The notes beneath the pieces were generated by a model. It saw only the letters and a list, made by a program, of their open reading frames with translations. It was not told where the DNA came from and did no database searches. From Candidatus Hydrogenedentota bacterium (GTDB lineage: Bacteria > Hydrogenedentota > Hydrogenedentia > Hydrogenedentales > CAITNO01), in contig JAAYBR010000081.1 in assembly GCA_012730045.1 (NCBI GenBank), positions 1-43,974 on the forward strand: a stretch of DNA of 43,974 bases, read 5' to 3'. Shown here in pieces: positions 24,655 to 32,837 of this stretch; position 1 is the stretch's first letter; the number at the start of each line of letters is the position of its first letter. The translations under genes and the position numbers were made by a program.

Positions 24655-26991
24655 TCACTTCTTCCTCATGATCCTGGCGTCGAAGATGCCGCCCGCGAAG
24701 TTCCCGGGGTGGGCCTGGAACCGCACCGTGATCTTCTTCTTCCCCTTGAGCAGCTTTTCAGGCAGGGGGTAGGCCGTGTCGAAGAATTCGCCGGGCTTGT
24801 CGTTGTCCAGGGTCTGGGTGGCGAGTTTCTGTCCGTCCACGAGGACGTCGAAGGTGCGCGCGCCCGTCTCGCTTCCCCAGTAGGTGACCACGAGGTCCTG
24901 GGACGCGTCCGGTGCCGTCTGGAGGTCGAAGGCGAACCAGCCGCCGTCGGTGGCGTGCCGCCACTTTCTGCCCTGCCAGTCCCCGGCGCCGGTGTTGTCC
25001 CCCTCCAGGTTGTGGTCGCGCTCAGGCTGCATCTCGCCGATCCGGACCCTGTCCACGGTGCGCTCCTCGATGTCGTGCAGGCGCGCCTCCTCCGCCCGCC
25101 TCCGGGTTTCCTCGGCGCGCCATTCGTCCTCCGTGTACAGGTCGAGGTACACCGTGTGCCGTCGCCCGTGGAAGCTGTGAAACGGTGTGAGCGTCAGGTC
25201 TTCGGGCCGTCCGGCGCCTTCGGTGCGGAAGGTCAGCGTCTCCCCGGCCACGGGCTTCAGCCAGTCGGAGACGGGGCGGCCGTCTGTGACCAGCACGGGC
25301 AGTTCGCGGTTCTCCGCCTCCGTGCCCAAATCCGCCGCCAGCACCACGGGGCCGTGGAACACCGCGACCCGGTTCGGGTTGTCCGGCATGGACTCCGTGC
25401 GCAGGGCCAGCGGCAGTTCGAAGGTCACCACATCGCCGTCCTCCCACTCCCGGCGCAGGTCCGCGTAGCCCCCCGGGCCGGGGGACACCAGCGTTTCCGT
25501 CCCGTTCACGGCGAAGGCCAGCGGCCCGGGCGCCCAGTGGGGGTGCCGGATGCGGAGGGATGTTGTCACGGGGGCCGCCGCGCCGATGGTGATGCGGACC
25601 GCGCCGGACTTCGGCAGCTCCGTGTCAAGGCGGAGGCGGACCCCTTTCTCCGCCCAGTCCAACTCGGAGGCGATGAACTGGTTCACATACACCCCCTCCG
25701 CGTCGCGGGCGTAGAGATGGACGCCGTGCCGGGCGTGGTTTTCCATGCCCGTGCCGGAGCAGCAGGTGAAGCTGTCAAAGGGCGTCATGAAAGTCTTCTG
25801 TCCGCCCGGTTTCAGGGTGAGGTAATAGAGGACCATGCCGTCGTCGGGGTTTTGCGAGGCGAGGAGGTGGTTCCACAGGGCGCGCTCCGCGTAGTCCGCC
25901 AGCTCCGCGCGCGCGCCGCGCCGGAACAGCAGGCCCGTGAGCTTGACCATGTTGTAGGTGTTGCAGGTCTCGCAGGTGTTTGCGCCAAGACGGTCGTTGA
26001 GTTTTCCCGGCTCGCCGAAATGCTCGTCATTGCTGTTTCCGCCGACGGCGTAGGTGTGGTCATGCGTGACGGTGTTCCAGAAGAAGGGCGGGATGGCCCC
26101 GAAGGGCGCCTCCCCCGTGAGTTCGTGGATGCGCTCGCAGCCGATGACCTTGGGGAACTGCGTGTTCGCGTGTTTCCCCTGCAACTCGTCGCGGCCTTCG
26201 GCCAGCGGGTCGAGCACGGCGCGGTGGTAGAACTTCTTCGCCAGGTCGAGGTACTTCGCCTCGCCCGTGTCGGCGGCCAGGTCGGCCAGCACCTCGTTTA
26301 TGCCGCCATGCTCGCAGGCGAGCATGGTCTGCCACTGCTCCTCCGACAGGTTCTTGGTGGTTTCGATGGAGAAGTCCGCCAGTCCGCGCGCGACGGCCAG
26401 CGCCTTTTCGTTGCCGCAGAGCCGGTAGGTGTCGCGCAGGCCCGCGAAGAGCTTGTGCAGGGTGTACCAGGGCACCCAGGAGCCGTTGAGGTCGAAGCCC
26501 TGCGAGGCAATCTCGCCGCGGGCGACCTTTTCAAACACCTCCTTGCCGCCCGGAATCGCCGCGACGTACCCGTTGCCGTTCGCCTGCTGGCACGCGGCCA
26601 GCCCGTCCACCATGTATGCGGCGCGCTCGCAGAACCGCGCGTCCCCCGCAGCCTTTGCCATAAAGGCGCACGCGGACAGGTAATGCCCCGCGCTGTGCCC
26701 GGCCACGCCCTGCCGCTCCCATCCGCCGTAGGCCTCCGCCTTTTCCGGAAGCCCCGCCTCTTTCCGGAACCCCGCCAGCAGCCGGTCCGGCTCCAGCGAC
26801 AGGAGATACGCCGCGCCCAGATCCTGCGCATGGCGGAACGGCCCGTCGAGCAGCCGCACCTCGCCCGGGCCGAAGGGCTGCACCGGCAGTTTCGGCGGGG
26901 CGGCGAAAACCTCCTGCGACAGCAGGAGCAGGAGCCCCGCCGTGACCGCGCCCAGGGCCTGCAGATTCCGTTCCACACGAAAGATGTTCAT
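24655..26991 (-). CDS. GH127 beta-L-arabinofuranosidase, secreted
   Basis: GH127 enzymes release beta-L-arabinofuranose with a Cys nucleophile held by zinc. The 778-residue product has a signal peptide (LQALGAVTAGLLLLLSQEVFA) and the GH127 barrel (about 35-560). Glu341 and Cys343 in NTCETCNTYNMVK and Cys410-Cys411 in SFTCCSGTGMENHARHG match Glu338, Cys340, Cys417 and Cys418 of the characterised enzyme HypBA1. A C-terminal beta domain (about 620-778) may bind carbohydrate. The start is the ATG with AGAGGG 8 bases upstream, not the one 15 codons earlier, which has no ribosome site. All key residues are present, so activity is likely. It supports an arabinose role for the nearby AraA-like isomerase. 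Confidence 0.93.
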   Translation of the reverse strand: MNIFRVERNLQALGAVTAGLLLLLSQEVFAAPPKLPVQPFGPGEVRLLDGPFRHAQDLGAAYLLSLEPDRLLAGFRKEAGLPEKAEAYGGWERQGVAGHSAGHYLSACAFMAKAAGDARFCERAAYMVDGLAACQQANGNGYVAAIPGGKEVFEKVARGEIASQGFDLNGSWVPWYTLHKLFAGLRDTYRLCGNEKALAVARGLADFSIETTKNLSEEQWQTMLACEHGGINEVLADLAADTGEAKYLDLAKKFYHRAVLDPLAEGRDELQGKHANTQFPKVIGCERIHELTGEAPFGAIPPFFWNTVTHDHTYAVGGNSNDEHFGEPGKLNDRLGANTCETCNTYNMVKLTGLLFRRGARAELADYAERALWNHLLASQNPDDGMVLYYLTLKPGGQKTFMTPFDSFTCCSGTGMENHARHGVHLYARDAEGVYVNQFIASELDWAEKGVRLRLDTELPKSGAVRITIGAAAPVTTSLRIRHPHWAPGPLAFAVNGTETLVSPGPGGYADLRREWEDGDVVTFELPLALRTESMPDNPNRVAVFHGPVVLAADLGTEAENRELPVLVTDGRPVSDWLKPVAGETLTFRTEGAGRPEDLTLTPFHSFHGRRHTVYLDLYTEDEWRAEETRRRAEEARLHDIEERTVDRVRIGEMQPERDHNLEGDNTGAGDWQGRKWRHATDGGWFAFDLQTAPDASQDLVVTYWGSETGARTFDVLVDGQKLATQTLDNDKPGEFFDTAYPLPEKLLKGKKKITVRFQAHPGNFAGGIFDARIMRKK

Positions 26992-27061
26992 GGAGACGCC
27001 CTCTATCCGGTTGGTTTCGTGCCGGGGGCCGGACAAGGCGGCCCGCCGCCGTCACCCCGTC

Positions 27062-27067
27062 ATTGTA
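27062..27067 (-). promoter_or_regulatory. -10 element upstream of the GH127 gene
   Basis: The minus strand reads TACAAT, the same -10 as in the promoter at 14705, about 70 bases upstream of the GH127 ATG. The -35 at 17 bases is weak. Confidence 0.4.
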
Positions 27068-27160
27068 GAGGATGCGCCGGCCCGGAACCCACTCCGCCGG
27101 GAAGAGGGGAGAAGGCGTGCAGGGATGGAAACGCAATGAGGGTTGCTATTAACTCCACTG

Positions 27161-27205
27161 CAAAAGAATAACCCCGCCGGAGGCCTTACGGCTGGTCCAG
27201 CGGGG
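27161..27205 (-). terminator. Probable intrinsic terminator on the minus strand
   Basis: A GC-rich stem (CCCCGC at both ends, loop TTAC on the plus strand) spans 27172-27205. On the minus strand it is followed by TTATTCTTTTG. It would end transcripts coming from the DUF4832 gene before they enter the GH127 promoter. The 581-base gap 26992-27572 also holds a GTGGATCCAC palindrome at 27319-27328, a GAATGCG/CGCATTC hairpin at 27332-27354 and the CERSEAI palindrome. I see no gene in it. Confidence 0.55.
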
Positions 27206-27426
27206 AACAGATGTTGACGGCATTGTAGGATGTGTTTGCCGTCCAGTTAAGATTTCTCGCACTTTCCAATCGCCGGATGAGAAATGCCCGTTGACACACA
27301 TGAATGACATCGGGGCTTGTGGATCCACGCTGAATGCGTCAGCGGAACGCATTCCCGCTCACCCAGTAGATGGGACGAACCTGAGCCGTTCCGGCAAGAA
27401 ACTGCCCCGTTCGCCGGAGCGTTGGC

Positions 27427-27506
27427 GTGAACGAGATTGCTTCGCTGCGCTCGCAATGACGTGTGTTTTCGCGTCATTGCGAGCGTAGCGAAGCAATCTC
27501 GTTCAC
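27427..27506. repeat. CERSEAI-type palindrome, copy 2
   Basis: Two 34-base arms, with one mismatch, flank the loop GTGTGTTTTCGC, almost the same loop as in copy 1 at 20071-20155. The outer stem has changed on both arms together: GCGGGCATGAG in copy 1 is GTGAACGAG here, and the opposite arm changed to match. This suggests selection or mobility acting on the paired structure. Confidence 0.93.
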
Positions 27507-27572
27507 GGGGCGACCCCGGCTCCTGCAGTGTCCAATCCGGCGATCAAGGGCACTTTGGACAGAACCCCGCCC

Positions 27573-28985
27573 TCACGGCTGCGCCTTGGGGGCCACCGTG
27601 ATCTTTCCGAGTTTGTAGCGCCGGTGGCCGTCCGTGTCCGCGAGGGGCAGGGCGATCACCGGGGTGCCGTCGCGCCGGCCGACGGACACGAAGACGTCAT
27701 ACTCCCCGGCGGGCAGGTTGAGGGCGAAGCCGTGGCTGGAGGATGCGGCGCGTTCGGGGGCGGCGCCGGGCGCGGCGACCTCCAGGGTCCGCGCGTCGAA
27801 GGACTCGTCCACGAAGACGGCGGCGATGCCGCCCTGGGCGTCCTTGAGAATGTAGGCGGGGAAGCCGCCGGGATAGCACGGGGCGACGCCCGCGTTGGCC
27901 CACGTGGACGTGAAGGACACGCGCTCGTCCAGGCGGACGCTTTGCGGCCAGCGGGCCTCGCGGAGCTGGAGGCGGTAGCCCAGCCGCAGGTTGGTCTGGT
28001 CAATCAGCTTCCGCTCGCCCTCGAGAAACTCGCGGGGGAACCAGTGGATGCTCATGTAGCTGGTGTGGTACTCCTCGACGGCGCGCAGGAAGACCTCGGG
28101 CAGCCAGGCGCCCCGTTCCTGGCTGGATTTCCAGTGCTCGTGCTCGAGGATGACCGGCAGGCGCGGCCAGAAGTCCGCCGCCATGTCCGCGTGGTAGTAC
28201 GAGCGCGGCGGCGGCTGCACCAGGATGCTGTTGTCGCGCAGGGTCATGCCCTTCTCCCGCGCGTGGGCGATGGTCTCGTCGCCCTGGAAACTGTAGTCGT
28301 CGTTGGCGGCGAGCAGTGTCTTCGTGAAGTGCCGCGCGTAGATGTCCATGTGCTTCTTCACCACCTCCGCCGGGTAGGTGATCTGCGACGTGTGGAAGGT
28401 GTGGCCCTCGCCCCAGACCCCGAAACTGCCCACATCCACAAAGGCGACGTTCGGGTTGCCGTCGTAGCGGGCCGCCAAGGCGGCGACGAAACGCTCCACC
28501 TTCTCCAGGAAGACCGGGTCGTTGTAGTCCGGCTCCCAGAGGTTCCCGTCCGGGTCAATCCCCTTCCCGCCGGTGCAGAAGTGGCCCTTCGCGCCCGCGT
28601 CCTTCACCCATTCCGGCGTGGCGTAGCGCAGCCAGGACTCGGCGGAGGAGAAGCACAGGACGATCTGGAGCCCCTTGTCAATCCAGCGCTGGGCCGGGCC
28701 GTCCACGATGGACCAGTCGAAGACGCCCTCCTGCGGCTCGATGTAGGCCCAGGGCAGGCGGAAGTAGACGCTCGACAGGCCGGGAAAGTCGTCCACCGTG
28801 TCCGTGGACGCCAGCTTGCTCCCGTAGTTCGTCGGGACGTTGGAGTAGTAATACAGGGTCCATCCCATCATGGGGTTCACCAGCGCGGCGCCGGTGTCCG
28901 GCGGGCGCACGGCCACCTCCTCCGGCGCGGCCAGGACCGGAATAGAAAGAAGCATCGCAAGGGCTGGGGCGAAAAAGCGGTTCAT
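27573..28985 (-). CDS. Secreted DUF4832-domain, GH42-like barrel protein
   Basis: The 470-residue product has a signal peptide (MNRFFAPALAMLLSIPVLAA) and a barrel domain with ALVNPMMGWTLYYYSN, SSVYFRLPWAYIEPQEGVFD, WIDKGLQIVLCFS, NVAFVDVGSFGVWGEGHTFH and PVILEHEHWKS. A C-terminal beta domain follows (from about 340: LGYRLQLREARWP), which I assign to DUF4832. The first part resembles GH42 and GH5-like barrels. The conserved GxWGE motif and the Glu in LEHEH could supply the two acids, which is inference; no substrate is known. GGAGAG lies about 7 bases before the ATG. Transcripts may end at the terminator at 27161-27205. Confidence 0.7.
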   Translation of the reverse strand: MNRFFAPALAMLLSIPVLAAPEEVAVRPPDTGAALVNPMMGWTLYYYSNVPTNYGSKLASTDTVDDFPGLSSVYFRLPWAYIEPQEGVFDWSIVDGPAQRWIDKGLQIVLCFSSAESWLRYATPEWVKDAGAKGHFCTGGKGIDPDGNLWEPDYNDPVFLEKVERFVAALAARYDGNPNVAFVDVGSFGVWGEGHTFHTSQITYPAEVVKKHMDIYARHFTKTLLAANDDYSFQGDETIAHAREKGMTLRDNSILVQPPPRSYYHADMAADFWPRLPVILEHEHWKSSQERGAWLPEVFLRAVEEYHTSYMSIHWFPREFLEGERKLIDQTNLRLGYRLQLREARWPQSVRLDERVSFTSTWANAGVAPCYPGGFPAYILKDAQGGIAAVFVDESFDARTLEVAAPGAAPERAASSSHGFALNLPAGEYDVFVSVGRRDGTPVIALPLADTDGHRRYKLGKITVAPKAQP

Positions 28986-29156
28986 GCGGGCTCTCCATGG
29001 TTCTCCCCATGATAAAGAATATCCCGGCCCAAAGAAAGGCTGCGCTGCCGGAAGGGGGGGCGAATGGGAGGCTGGGAAAGGGCGGCGTCTCCGGGGCTGA
29101 AAGAAGTGCGCCCGGTGACCCGGGCCTTTCCGGACCGCCGGATTGGCGGCCGCGGG

Positions 29157-30230
29157 TCAGCCGGCCTGCATGTCGAAAAGGCGGCGGGGCTTGGGCACCT
29201 CCACGGCGAAGCGGCGCTCGTCCAGCACGGGCGGATAGAGCACCCGCACGGGGGAGGTCCGGTCTCCGGTCATCCAGGAGAACAGGTCCACAATGCCCTG
29301 GGCGGCGGCTTCGCGCACGGGCAGCCAGACATGGGCCGCCGCCTCGGGCAGGACCGCCGCGTTGTTCACGTAGGTCCATGCCACGAGGTCGAAATCCTTC
29401 CCGCAGTCCCGGCAGGCCCGGCGCGCGCCCTCGCGCAGGCTGGCGCCGTCCTCCGTGCCGCTGGAGTCAATCAGCCCGGTCACGGTGCGGTCCGCCAGCA
29501 GCCGGTGCACCGCCCCGATGATCCGCTGCGCGTCGAAGGAGACGGGAATCACGAGGTCCTGCTCGAAGGCGATGCCGGCCTCCTCGAGCGCCCGCCGGTA
29601 GCCCCGCATCCGCTCGATGCCGGGCTGAAACCCCGAAAAGGCCTTGAGCATGGCGATGCGGCGGTGGCCCCGGTCCAGCAGATACCGCGTGCTGCGGTAG
29701 GCGCCCTCCTCGTAGTCCACGGCGGCGCAGCTCGCCTCCGGCAGGCTGTCCAGCCGTCCGATCACCACATACGGCGTCCCCGAATCGTGGAGGCGGCGCA
29801 GCACCGTGTCCGCCGGGCGCAGGGGCCCCGCGATGATCAGCGCCTTGAAAAGCTGCTGCCACACGCCCCGGGCGTAGTCCTGGGCCTCCCCCGCGCCGCG
29901 CGGGTTCAGGTCGAAGGCGACATACTCCCCCCGCGTGCCGAATATCTGGTAGAGGTAGTTGAACAGCCAGAACAGAAACTCCTGGCTCAGCGGAACCTCG
30001 CCCACCGGCGCCGGCAGGGTAATGCCCAGGCACGCGTTGTGGTGGCCCCGCAGCGACCGCGCCCCGATGTGCGGCTGGTAGCCCACCTTCTCCATCAGCT
30101 CCTCAATCCGCCGGCGCGTCTCCGCGCCCACCCCCGACTGCCGGTTAAGCACCCGGCTCACCGTCTTTGCCGACACGGCCAGCTCGCGCGCTATGTCATG
30201 TATGGTCCAGTGACCCGGCTGTTGTGACAC
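29157..30230 (-). CDS. LacI-family transcriptional regulator
   Basis: The 357-residue protein has an N-terminal helix-turn-helix (TIHDIARELAVSAKTVSRVL, then GYQPHIGARSLRG as hinge helix) and a periplasmic-binding-protein-like sensor domain from about residue 65. Members bind palindromic operators and respond to sugars or their phosphates. The start is a GTG with AAAGGAGG upstream, just before the HTH; longer readings upstream are unlikely. A GGTAACC-GGTTGCC near-palindrome lies at the predicted transcript start, so it probably represses itself. The surrounding sugar-active genes are plausible targets but I did not find the same operator at them. A short GCCCGG...CCGGGC stem at about 29112-29127 lies past the stop. 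Confidence 0.9.
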   Translation of the reverse strand: MSQQPGHWTIHDIARELAVSAKTVSRVLNRQSGVGAETRRRIEELMEKVGYQPHIGARSLRGHHNACLGITLPAPVGEVPLSQEFLFWLFNYLYQIFGTRGEYVAFDLNPRGAGEAQDYARGVWQQLFKALIIAGPLRPADTVLRRLHDSGTPYVVIGRLDSLPEASCAAVDYEEGAYRSTRYLLDRGHRRIAMLKAFSGFQPGIERMRGYRRALEEAGIAFEQDLVIPVSFDAQRIIGAVHRLLADRTVTGLIDSSGTEDGASLREGARRACRDCGKDFDLVAWTYVNNAAVLPEAAAHVWLPVREAAAQGIVDLFSWMTGDRTSPVRVLYPPVLDERRFAVEVPKPRRLFDMQAG

Positions 30231-30346
30231 CTCTCGCCTCCTTTCGCTGGGCCGATGACGACCCTTGCCACCCTGGCCGCCCTCCCCCCACGGGAAGACG
30301 GCCCCTGCGCACACCCGCCCCCGATGCCCCCCCGCGCACAAGGCAG

Positions 30347-30372
30347 GGTAACCGGTTGCCAATGAAAGTCTA
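30347..30372 (-). promoter_or_regulatory. LacI-type operator overlapping the regulator's own promoter
   Basis: GGTAACCGGTTGCC at 30347-30360 is a 14-base palindrome with one mismatched pair and a central CCGG, the usual form of LacI-family operators. On the minus strand TAGACT at 30367-30372 could be the -10, with TTGCGT 18 bases further upstream. The operator would then cover the transcript start of the regulator gene. This is pattern-based inference. Confidence 0.5.
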
Positions 30373-30453
30373 ACATCCCCCCCCTGAATCACGCAAGCCG
30401 GACCGAATCGCGCAGAGGAGGGGGGCAAAGGGCTGGCGGCGACCTGAACCCGC

Positions 30454-30564
30454 GGATGGGTGGGATGGAGGTATGAGAAGCAGGGGAAGGATGGGAACAT
30501 CCGCCCCAGAAGCTCCCCCGCCTCGGCAGTCGTCCCATTCTTCCCATGCCTACCATCCCTCCTG
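30454..30564. repeat. Inverted nonamer array with GGATGG / TCCCA core
   Basis: The left arm 30454-30498 holds five units (GGATGGGTG, GGATGGAGG, TATGAGAAG, CAGGGGAAG, GATGGGAAC). The right arm 30529-30564 holds four (GTCGTCCCA, TTCTTCCCA, TGCCTACCA, TCCCTCCTG). Period is 9 and the arms are approximate inverses. It fills the middle of the 600-base gap between the LacI gene and the pseudopilin gene; the rest of that gap holds only their promoters. Confidence 0.7.
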
Positions 30565-30709
30565 AAAACGCCGTTTCCCGACTTGATTCCCCCCCGCCGA
30601 GGCGCTTTCTTGCTGCGCGGCTGCCCAGCGGCCGATGCGGCGACCGTGCTCACGAGAGCAAGGCGGCGTTGGGAAGCGTTTTGAACCGCACCACTATTGA
30701 GAAAAGTTC

Positions 30710-30738
30710 TTGACAAGGCTTCTGTTTTGGGGTACACT
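30710..30738 (+). promoter_or_regulatory. Strong sigma-70-type promoter of the pseudopilin gene
   Basis: TTGACA is followed after exactly 17 bases by TACACT. It is almost identical to the promoter at 34154-34182. The predicted leader is about 85 bases. Confidence 0.8.
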
Positions 30739-30830
30739 TCATAGAGACATCGGTTACTCTGAGGGGCGGTTGGCCGGACGAGTGGACCGGCGAACAGCCT
30801 GCAAGGAAGCAAATGGAAAGGATTCCTACC

Positions 30831-31847
30831 ATGAAGAGACGCGGTTTCACCCTCATCGAGCTGCTGGTGGTTATCGCCATCATCGGCATCCTGGCGGCCA
30901 TCCTGCTGCCGGCCCTGGCGCGCGCCCGCGAGGCCGCCCGCCGCTCCTCGTGCCAGAACAACCTCAAGCAGTGGGGCCTGGTCTACAAGATGTACAACAA
31001 CGAGGCCAAGGGCGCCTTCCCCCCGCTGCAGACCATTCGAGACCGGACGTCTTACGGCGGCACCTTGGAAGTGGACAAGGCTGCGGTTGGACCATCGGTT
31101 GCGGCGCTGTACCCGGAATACCTGACGGACCCCAACATCATCCTCTGCCCCTCCGACGCCCAGTTAAGTGAGCATCAGGCGGACCTGGTCTTCAGTGCGG
31201 ACAACTTGGACGGTGCGAGTCCGACGCTCATCGGTCAGCCCCGCTTCGCCTTTGACCCGCAGGTGATTGACTCCAGTTACGCCTACTTCGGATGGGTCAT
31301 GGACAATCTCAAGTGGCAGTCAAATTCCAGCGACTTCGCGCTGCTCGGTGCGGCATTGGAGCCCGGCCAGACCCTGCCAAACGCCCTTCCCACCCAGATG
31401 GCTTCCGTGCTTATGGGGTTCCTCTATCCGACGGTCATGGGGGGTCAGTATCCCCCCACAGTCGCCGACAAGGACATTGAAGCCTCCACGACGGTGCCGT
31501 TCTTCGGCCGCGGCAACGGCGGCGGCGACACGATCTACCGCATGCGCGAGGGTATTGAGCGCTTCCTGATTACCGACATCAACAATCCCGGCGGGGCCAG
31601 CATGGCGCAGAGCACGCTGTGGGTCATGATGGACATCATGTCCTCCGGCACCTCCGGCTATCTGTTCAACCACATTCCGGGCGGCTGCAACGTCCTGTTC
31701 ATGGACGGCCACGTCGAGTTCATCCGCTACACGCCCGTGCCCGGCATTGACGACATGAACGGCGCGGCCGCCGAGGCCGCCGTCCAGGGTGCCACACAGC
31801 CGGTGATCCCCACCATCGCCGTGCTGATCGGCCTGCTGGGTTCCTGA
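30831..31847 (+). CDS. Type II/IV pseudopilin with H-X9-DG-like C-terminus
   Basis: The 338-residue protein starts with [20 protein letters not shown], a class III signal cut after Gly5 by prepilin peptidase, with the Glu at mature position 5. The body contains [20 protein letters not shown], as in the many H-X9-DG pseudopilins of Planctomycetes-like bacteria. Near the C-terminus is [18 protein letters not shown], in which 10 rather than 9 residues separate His and DG. No prepilin peptidase, secretion ATPase or secretin is in the window. The gene stands alone between a strong promoter and a strong terminator, so a high-expression, self-contained transcript is likely. An in-frame ATG at 30813 with AAGGA upstream is an alternative start. 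Confidence 0.9.
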   Translation: MKRRGFTLIELLVVIAIIGILAAILLPALARAREAARRSSCQNNLKQWGLVYKMYNNEAKGAFPPLQTIRDRTSYGGTLEVDKAAVGPSVAALYPEYLTDPNIILCPSDAQLSEHQADLVFSADNLDGASPTLIGQPRFAFDPQVIDSSYAYFGWVMDNLKWQSNSSDFALLGAALEPGQTLPNALPTQMASVLMGFLYPTVMGGQYPPTVADKDIEASTTVPFFGRGNGGGDTIYRMREGIERFLITDINNPGGASMAQSTLWVMMDIMSSGTSGYLFNHIPGGCNVLFMDGHVEFIRYTPVPGIDDMNGAAAEAAVQGATQPVIPTIAVLIGLLGS

Positions 31848-31907
31848 TTCCAGCCCGCAATCCTGCGCCGGCGGGGCGTGACTCCCGCACCGCCGGAAAG
31901 TCCCTCA

Positions 31908-31947
31908 GCGGGGCCCCCTCACGGGGGCCCCGCGTTGTTTTTGTTTT
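31908..31947 (+). terminator. Strong intrinsic terminator after the pseudopilin gene
   Basis: A perfect 11-base stem (GCGGGGCCCCC / GGGGGCCCCGC) with loop TCAC is followed by TTGTTTTTGTTTT. It is 60 bases past the pseudopilin stop. Confidence 0.9.
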
Positions 31948-32025
31948 GCGGGCGCGGTGTGGCAGACTGTTGTCCCGGGGCGGGGACGGCCGGGCGGGTG
32001 GTCCCCGCATGAGAGGGAGCGTTTC

Positions 32026-32832
32026 ATGTCCTTGTGGCGGTTATTGGTGCGGGCGCCGGCGCTGCTGGCGATGAGCCTCACCCTGATCCTGATCCGGCTG
32101 CTGGTGTGGCCGGCGGCGCTGGTTTCGGAGCCCGCGGACCGGCGGCACAGCCGGGCGCTGCTGCAGTTGTGGACCCGGCTGTTCGCGCGGCTGGGAGGCA
32201 TCCGCGTGGTGTCCACCGGGACGCCGCCGCGCCGCCCCTTCTTCCTGGTGGCGAACCACCTGACCTATCTGGACATGCTGGCGCTGTGCCATGTGACGGG
32301 CTGCCTCTTCGTGAGCCGCGAGGACGTGCAGCACTGGCCGGTGATCGGCGCGGTGTCGCGGTCGCTGCGGATCATCTTTGTGGACCGCGCGAGCCGCCGC
32401 GACACGGTGCGGGTGAACGCGCTGATATCGCAGGCGATGGCGGCGGGCGAGGGGGTGGTGATCTTCCCCGAGAGCCACACGAGCCGGGGGGTGGACGTGG
32501 ACCCCTTCAAGACGGCGCTCATTGAGCCCGCCTGCGCGGGGGGCGTGCCGGTGCATTACGCCACGCTGAACTACGAGACCGACCCCGGGTGCCCGCCGCC
32601 GGGGGTCGTGGTGCTGTGGTGGCGGCCCGAGTCGTTCTTCTACCACCTCCAGCGGCTGCTGCGCCTGAAGGGGGTGACGATCCGCGTCCACTTCGGCGAG
32701 AAACCCCTGTTTGACCCGGACCGCAAGGTGCTGGCCCCCCTGCTGCGCGATGCGGTCCGCGCCCACTACCGCCCGATGGAGGGCGCGCCCGAACCGGAGC
32801 CGGAAACGGCCCCGCAACCCCAGGAGGCCTGA
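32026..32832 (+). CDS. plsC: 1-acyl-sn-glycerol-3-phosphate acyltransferase (PlsC family)
   Basis: The 268-residue membrane protein transfers a fatty acyl chain to lysophosphatidic acid or a related acceptor in phospholipid synthesis. A hydrophobic helix lies at about 10-30. The acyltransferase motif NHLTYLD gives His78 and Asp83 (HX4D), followed by IIFVDRASRRD and VIFPESHTSRG, which stands for the usual FPEGTRS. The last 20 residues are Pro/Glu-rich. GAGAGGGAG lies before the ATG. The SGNH hydrolase gene starts 5 bases after its stop, so the two probably form an operon. PlsC itself is likely but the family is broad. Confidence 0.85.
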   Translation: MSLWRLLVRAPALLAMSLTLILIRLLVWPAALVSEPADRRHSRALLQLWTRLFARLGGIRVVSTGTPPRRPFFLVANHLTYLDMLALCHVTGCLFVSREDVQHWPVIGAVSRSLRIIFVDRASRRDTVRVNALISQAMAAGEGVVIFPESHTSRGVDVDPFKTALIEPACAGGVPVHYATLNYETDPGCPPPGVVVLWWRPESFFYHLQRLLRLKGVTIRVHFGEKPLFDPDRKVLAPLLRDAVRAHYRPMEGAPEPEPETAPQPQEA

Positions 32833-32837
32833 CCGCC

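Noticed and set aside
29157-30812. A 551-residue version of the LacI regulator
   Set aside because: The extra N-terminal part crosses the nonamer array and the operator and has no domain. The GTG at 30230 with AAAGGAGG starts just before the helix-turn-helix.
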